Below are positions 59,740 to 64,000 of a DNA stretch of 64,000 nt, in pieces (positions within the stretch are counted from its first letter, which is position 1; each line of letters opens with the position of its first letter). The notes beneath the pieces were generated by a model. That model was not told the origin of the DNA, did no database searches, and was given only the letters and a program-made list of their open reading frames with translations. The position numbers and the translations under genes were made by a program. Source of the stretch: Bubalus kerabau (taxonomy: Eukaryota; Chordata; Mammalia; Artiodactyla; Bovidae); the NCBI RefSeq assembly GCF_029407905.1, contig NC_073634.1, positions 28,781,501-28,845,500 of the forward strand. The letters run 5' to 3'.

Positions 59740-60440
59740 ACCGCTATCATTGGAACTCCTTGGTCTATCATCTCTCCTCTGGTCTTCCTGTTTCCAACCT
59801 GCTTCGCTCCCTTTCCAAGGACTAACCTCAACAGAGCAGCCAGATTGATATTACTAAAACATCATTTATTCCTCTGCCTAAAACCACCCAACAATGTCCT
59901 TCTCAGTCAACGCAGCAGCCAAAGTGCTTACGATGACTTATGAGACTTTACACAATATGGCCCCCCCATCATCTCTCTGGTTCATCTTGATCCTTGTTCA
60001 CTTAGCTTTAGCTACACAGCCTTTCTCCATTCCAACAACATGCCAAAGTCTTTGTACTTGTTATTTCCTCCACCTGGAATTCTCTTCTCTCAAATATCCC
60101 AAAGATTATTCCCCATTCATCATTTCCTCATCCCTTTCAGGTCAATCTCAAAGATCACCCAATCAATGACACTAAACAAAGATATCTGAAAAGACTACTA
60201 TATTTTACACTGTAGCCCTCACCCCCATCCTTGGGACTCCCTTTCCTACTTCTCTGCTTTGTTTCTTTATCCATAGCACTCATTCCCTCCTATATATTTT
60301 GCTAATTTTTCTATCTCCTGTCTTCCTCTTAGAAATAACCTCCATTCTGTTTCATTCACTATGTCCCCAATGCCTAGAAGAACACTTGACACATAGTAGA
60401 TAATCAGTAAAAATCTATTGAATGGGTAAATTAAATATAA
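59740..60440 (+). mobile_element. L2 LINE 3' part
   Basis: Long L2 piece: aacagagcagccagattgat, catgccaaagtctttgtact, tccacctggaattctcttct, then the 3' end cacatagtagataatcagta. Confidence 0.75.
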
Positions 60441-60589
60441 TGCCAATTTTACCACAGTTTATCTAAATTAACATTTTTTTTAAGAAATTGACTCAACAAT
60501 TCTAAAGTTTTTCTGGAAGGAAAAAATATTGAAAAATAGGAATATTGAGGAGTACAATTTAGCAATACCTATCAAAAATTTTGATAGGC

Positions 60590-61410
60590 ATAAGTCTGGT
60601 CAAGTAATTTCACTTCTAGGAATTCATTTCAGAGAAATACACATATATAATTATATACACAAGAATATCACTGTAGCATTATTGGAATAATGAAAACTTG
60701 AAAGCAATCTATCAATGGAGAAGAGATATGTAATATGGCACATATGAATTTCAGTGCATCCATATTATGGAGTATCTATAGCTGTTAGAAAGAATGAGGA
60801 CTTTTGGTGGAAATGTAAAATAGTGGAGTCATATGGAAAATTGCTTGCAAGTTCCTTGGGAAATTAAAAATAGAGTTACCATATTCAGCAATCCCACTTC
60901 TGCATATATATCCAAAAGAACTGGAAGCAGGATCGCTAAGAGATATTTGCACACCTGTGTCCAAAAAGCAGCACTACTCACAACAGTCAAGAGGAAGAAG
61001 CAACCCAAATCTCTATCAGCAGGAATGGATGGACAATGTGCTATGTAAATACAACAGAGTATTAATCAGCCTTAAAAGGAAGGAACGCGGTCATGTGTTA
61101 CAACACGGATGAATCTTGAGGACATTAAGTTAGTCACAGAGAGATAAGTTCAAATATTCCACTTATACAGGGTACTAAAGTAATCAAAACCATTGAAACA
61201 GAAAGAATAATGGTGGTTGCCAGGGACGAGGGGGAGAAGGAAATAAGGAGTTCTTGTTTAGCGAGTACAGTTTCAGTTTTATAAGGTGAAAAAATTCTAG
61301 AGATCCACAGCATAATAATGTGAATACACTTAACACTACTGAACTGAACACTCAAAAATGGTTAGGATGGTAAATTTTATGTTATGTGGGGGATTTTTAA
61401 CTACGACTAA
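60590..61410 (+). mobile_element. L1M 3' fragments, sense
   Basis: Two adjoining old L1 pieces: ttcacttctaggaattcatt at 60608, then tcagcaatcccacttctgca, caacacggatgaatcttgag and ggttgccagggacgaggggg. Confidence 0.72.
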
Positions 61411-61795
61411 AAAAAAAGTAAAGACTATACTGACATGAAAATATTTCTAAGACATTCTTTAGTAAAGAATAACCTACGAAGAAGTACCCAGAGTATAATC
61501 CCATTTATGTAAAAGCATGCATACACTAAATCCAGGGACAAGATCTACAAAGAAACACCAAAATGTTAAGTAATAACCTTTACTAAGAAAAAAGAGAGGC
61601 CAGAAATAGTGCAATGGAAAGCTCACTTTTTATTTTGTGTACTTCTATACAGCTTTAAGTTTTTACACTAAGCATATATTTCTATATTACCTATGTAATT
61701 AAAAACGTTTAAACAAAAACAGATAGGACAGAGAGGAAAAAAACAGTAAGGTGACAGGTTTAAATTTAACCAATAATCACATTACATGTAAATGT

Positions 61796-61880
61796 ACTAA
61801 ACCAGGAGTCTGCAAACTATAGCCTACAGCCTATTTTTTTAAGGTCTGTGACCTAAGAAGCCTTTTACATTTTTAAAGAA
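61796..61880. repeat. Possible DNA-transposon fragment
   Basis: The text aaaccaggagtctgcaaact followed by atagcctacagcc resembles a common mammalian hAT-type terminus. Short and uncertain. Confidence 0.35.
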
Positions 61881-62049
61881 TTATGATAAATGAATAAACA
61901 AAACAAAACAAAGACAAAATTGTATGAATGAAATTGCTAAGTGATATATTTCATTTCAGTTTTACCAAAGAGGGAACCTTAAATACTAGTTACTTTCGGT
62001 CAAACTGAACATTTACAATGCCTAACTTTGCTTTCTTTTTTTTTCTTAC

Positions 62050-62180
62050 CTTGCCAAGACTTTCTTCAAGGGATTCTTTAGATTCAAAGAAAGATAAATG
62101 CCTGCTAAAATATCCAAACAACTTCGAATAGTGGGATCACATGTGCCATTTTTATTTGCCTTCTCCAGTAAGGGCACAAT
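62050..62180 (-). CDS. THADA: THADA coding exon 3
   Basis: 131 nt, residues 58-101, beginning IVPLLEKANKNGTCDPTIRS and ending KNPLKKVLA. Acceptor TTATAG, donor AAG|GTAAGA, ending in phase 2. The pattern of amphipathic helices fits the helical-repeat N-terminal half of the protein. Confidence 0.95.
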
Positions 62181-62637
62181 CTATAATCCAAAAAATTCAA
62201 AGTTATAGTAATTTTTTTCTAATATCAAGTATAGAAAAGTAACATGGATTCAAATACTTTAAGTCTCAATTTTAATGTGTAATATTTTCCACACTACACT
62301 GTTTTAAACACCTATTTCAATATTTATTAACTTTTTTAAACCATGCCCCCAACACTCACTTTACCCTCCAGACCCACCTTCACTGAAAATTACTGACTTG
62401 TTAATGGCTTAAGGTACAGGAATTCTGTAGCATTACTGAAAACCAATGATACATTTAACTACTTTCCAAAAAATACTATGCAGGTTCAAATGATAAATCC
62501 TAATATCAAAGGTAAGGACAATTTTTACATTTTGCGTTAACTTTTTAATGTATCTGCTAAAAAGTTTTGAAGATCCAGATAGATAAAAATATTTTTCTAA
62601 TTTATCTCTACCAAAAAAGAATGCACTATTATCTCAT

Positions 62638-62854
62638 AAGGACTTCCCTGGTGGCTCAGATGGTAAAGCGTCTGCCTACAATGCGGGAGACCTGGGTTCA
62701 ATCCCTGGGTTGGGAAGATCTCCTGCAGAAGGAAATGGCAACCCACTCCAGTACTCTTGCCTGGAAAATTCCATGGACAGAGGAGTCTGGTAGGCTACAA
62801 TCCACGGGGTCGCAAAGAGTTGGACACGACTGAGCGACTTCAATGTCAATGTCA
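62638..62854 (+). mobile_element. Bov-tA SINE with target duplication
   Basis: Complete copy with a (caatgt)n-like tail. The perfect 10-bp target duplication attatctcat flanks it (62628-62637 and 62855-62864). Confidence 0.93.
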
Positions 62855-63006
62855 ATTATCTCATTATCCTACCTATATACAATTCCAACAGTGGTAAAGC
62901 CTCAATATGGCTTACATTGCCACTTTGAATTTAAAAAATCATAAAATGAATAGAAAAAAAAATTTCTATTCTTTAATGATACCTCAGTATTAAATAATTA
63001 GGAGCC

Positions 63007-63135
63007 TGGAGAAGGAAATAGCAACCAAATCCAGTATTGTTGTCTGGGAAATCCCATGGACAGAAGAGCCTGGCAGGTTACAGTCTATGCGGTACCTAAG
63101 AGTCCACAGGACTTAGCGACTAAACAGCAACACAT
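63007..63135 (+). mobile_element. Bov-A fragment
   Basis: ctggagaaggaaatagcaac through cttagcgactaaacagcaac. A separate 20-bp head-like fragment lies at 63254-63275, close to the exon 2 donor. Confidence 0.8.
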
Positions 63136-63342
63136 ATTATATATAAGGATGATTCACTCTGCTGAACAGTAGAAACTAACAAACATTGTGGAGCATAAAT
63201 ATACTCCAAATGTAAAAAAATAATTAGGAGCCAAAAATTATCAGTTAATTTTAGGACTTCCTTGGTGGCTCAGTTAACTTTAGAAGTCCATAATAGCATG
63301 ATAACCTACAAGATGCATCCATGAACATCAGATCAGCCTTAC

Positions 63343-63437
63343 CTGTTTAACATAACGGATCTGTGACACTCCATCAGTGAGTTGTACACAATGCAACAGC
63401 AAAGAAGCTAGATTTTTCCCTTCCACATCAGCCAAGG
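63343..63437 (-). CDS. THADA: THADA coding exon 2
   Basis: 95 nt, residues 26-57, including ADVEGKNLASLLLHCVQLTD. The acceptor is ATATAG and the donor CAG|GTAAGG. It opens by completing a split serine codon and ends in phase 0. A short Bov-tA fragment lies just left of its donor. Confidence 0.94.
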
Positions 63438-63729
63438 CTATATAAAACAAAACAAAACAAAAATTTCTTCAATGCTTTCACAATATATAGATATGAGTTT
63501 ATCTTTGTTATGTGTTCTATAAAATTTAAATATTTATAAACAAACAAAACCCAGGAGAACTTAGACTGAAGACAGATGTTTAAGAAAACCATTTTATATC
63601 CAAAACTGAATGTAAAGAACATGCAATGATTAAATTCCAAGAGTCTGAACATTCTGTGATATGGAGTCCCAGAGATAAATCAACCATTTGCAACCTCGAA
63701 AAGAGATAAACAAGTCAGAAATCACTTAC

Positions 63730-63829
63730 ATTTCAAAGTTTCAAGGTCCCGATGACAAACGGTCAATGAAGTAACCTGTGTTTCTTTCTTCTTCTTTACA
63801 CCCATTTTAAATAGAATCAACAGTAGTCA
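63730..63829 (-). CDS. THADA: THADA coding exon 1 (start codon)
   Basis: The ATG is at 63805-63803 and reads MGVKKKKETQVTSLTVCHRD. Twenty-four bases of 5'UTR follow a pyrimidine-rich acceptor (AG at 63831-63830). An in-frame TGA sits at the very start of the exon (63829-63827), so no upstream start in this exon is possible. The start context AAAATGG is a strong Kozak match. The donor is TGTAAGT, with the exon ending in phase 1 after residue 25. The lysine-rich N-terminus matches THADA. Confidence 0.95.
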
Positions 63830-63861
63830 CTACAAGAAAGAAGAGTTTTAAGACACTGCTT

Positions 63862-64000
63862 AAGGACTTCCCTGGTGGTCCAGTGGCTAAGACTCCATGC
63901 TTCCAATGCAGGGGCCTGGGTTCAACACCTGGTCAGGGAACTAGATCCCACACGCCGCAACTAAGAGTGCGAATCTGCAATGAAAGATCCTGAGTGCCAC
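63862..64000 (+). mobile_element. CHR-type tRNA SINE, cut by window edge
   Basis: Sense copy: ggacttccctggtggtccag, then actccatgcttccaatgcag and gggttcaacacctggtcagg. It lies about 30 bp upstream of the exon 1 acceptor. Confidence 0.82.

Larger units (their letters stand above)
4525..63829 (-). other. THADA: THADA gene, 5' half (21 coding exons; 3' part outside window)
   Basis: Seen: 21 exons on the minus strand join in one frame from the ATG at 63805 to a phase-2 donor at 4525, giving 1,117 codons plus two bases with no stop. Exon 10 encodes MFLSRILASWTNSAIQVL and exon 17 encodes MYGRVHCITGALQKL, which I recognise as THADA. Known: THADA is a large helical-repeat protein (about 1,950 residues in human) with a DUF2428 region. 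Its yeast relative Trm732 works with Trm7 (FTSJ1 in mammals) in 2'-O-methylation of tRNA position 32. The Drosophila protein has been linked to SERCA and energy balance, and the human gene is broken by 2p21 rearrangements in thyroid adenomas. Inferred: DUF2428 begins in exons 20-21, so the conserved RRSAG-type motif and the C-terminal half lie beyond the left edge. No promoter or untranslated first exon is visible. Confidence 0.96.

Noticed and set aside
5882..62854. CRISPR-like array of repeated units
   Set aside because: The repeats are dispersed SINEs in both orientations, with no regular spacers, in a vertebrate genome.
1..64000. A previously undescribed biological system
   Set aside because: Everything I can support is a known mammalian gene plus known classes of transposable elements. 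I saw no unexplained multi-gene or regulatory architecture.

Overview
This window is nuclear DNA from a ruminant, most likely a bovid. The evidence is the repeat content: BovB (RTE) LINE tails, Bov-A2 and Bov-tA SINEs, CHR-type tRNA SINEs, ruminant-type L1, and older MIR, L2, hAT, Tigger and MaLR relics. Cattle, sheep and goat cannot be told apart from the sequence alone. There is no bacterial, phage or plasmid organisation.

The only host gene I can support is the 5' half of THADA, on the minus strand. Twenty-one consecutive coding exons run from the start codon at 63805 (right) down to 4525 (left). They join without a frameshift or stop into 1,117 codons plus two bases. The human protein is about 1,950 residues, so roughly the last 830 codons lie beyond the left edge. 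Exon boundaries were placed from splice signals, phase and recalled similarity to human THADA. All introns are GT-AG except one GC-AG intron (donor at 58983-58982). THADA is an ARM/HEAT-like scaffold, the animal relative of yeast Trm732, the partner of the Trm7/FTSJ1 methyltransferase that modifies tRNA position 32.

Layout from left to right. 1-4524: intron with unresolved old repeats. 4525-14788: exons 21 and 20, separated by a 10-kb intron with three BovB/CHR insertions and a Bov-A2 inside a MIR. 14789-25395: exons 19 to 16, with a Tigger relic broken by BovB and Bov-tA, and an old L1 broken by a MaLR LTR and a Bov-A2. 25396-41219: the repeat-rich part, with exon 15, a 5'-inverted (twin-primed) L1 with a 12-bp target duplication, nested SINEs, a BovB with a decayed RT motif, and an L1 5'UTR-ORF1 fragment lacking its 3' end. 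41220-53366: exons 14 to 8 including the 698-nt exon 10, plus an hAT relic with an 8-bp target duplication. 53367-64000: exons 7 to 1 with L2, L1M and Bov-tA insertions.

I found no undescribed biological system. The points most worth checking are splice-site details in THADA and the insertion histories of the mobile elements.
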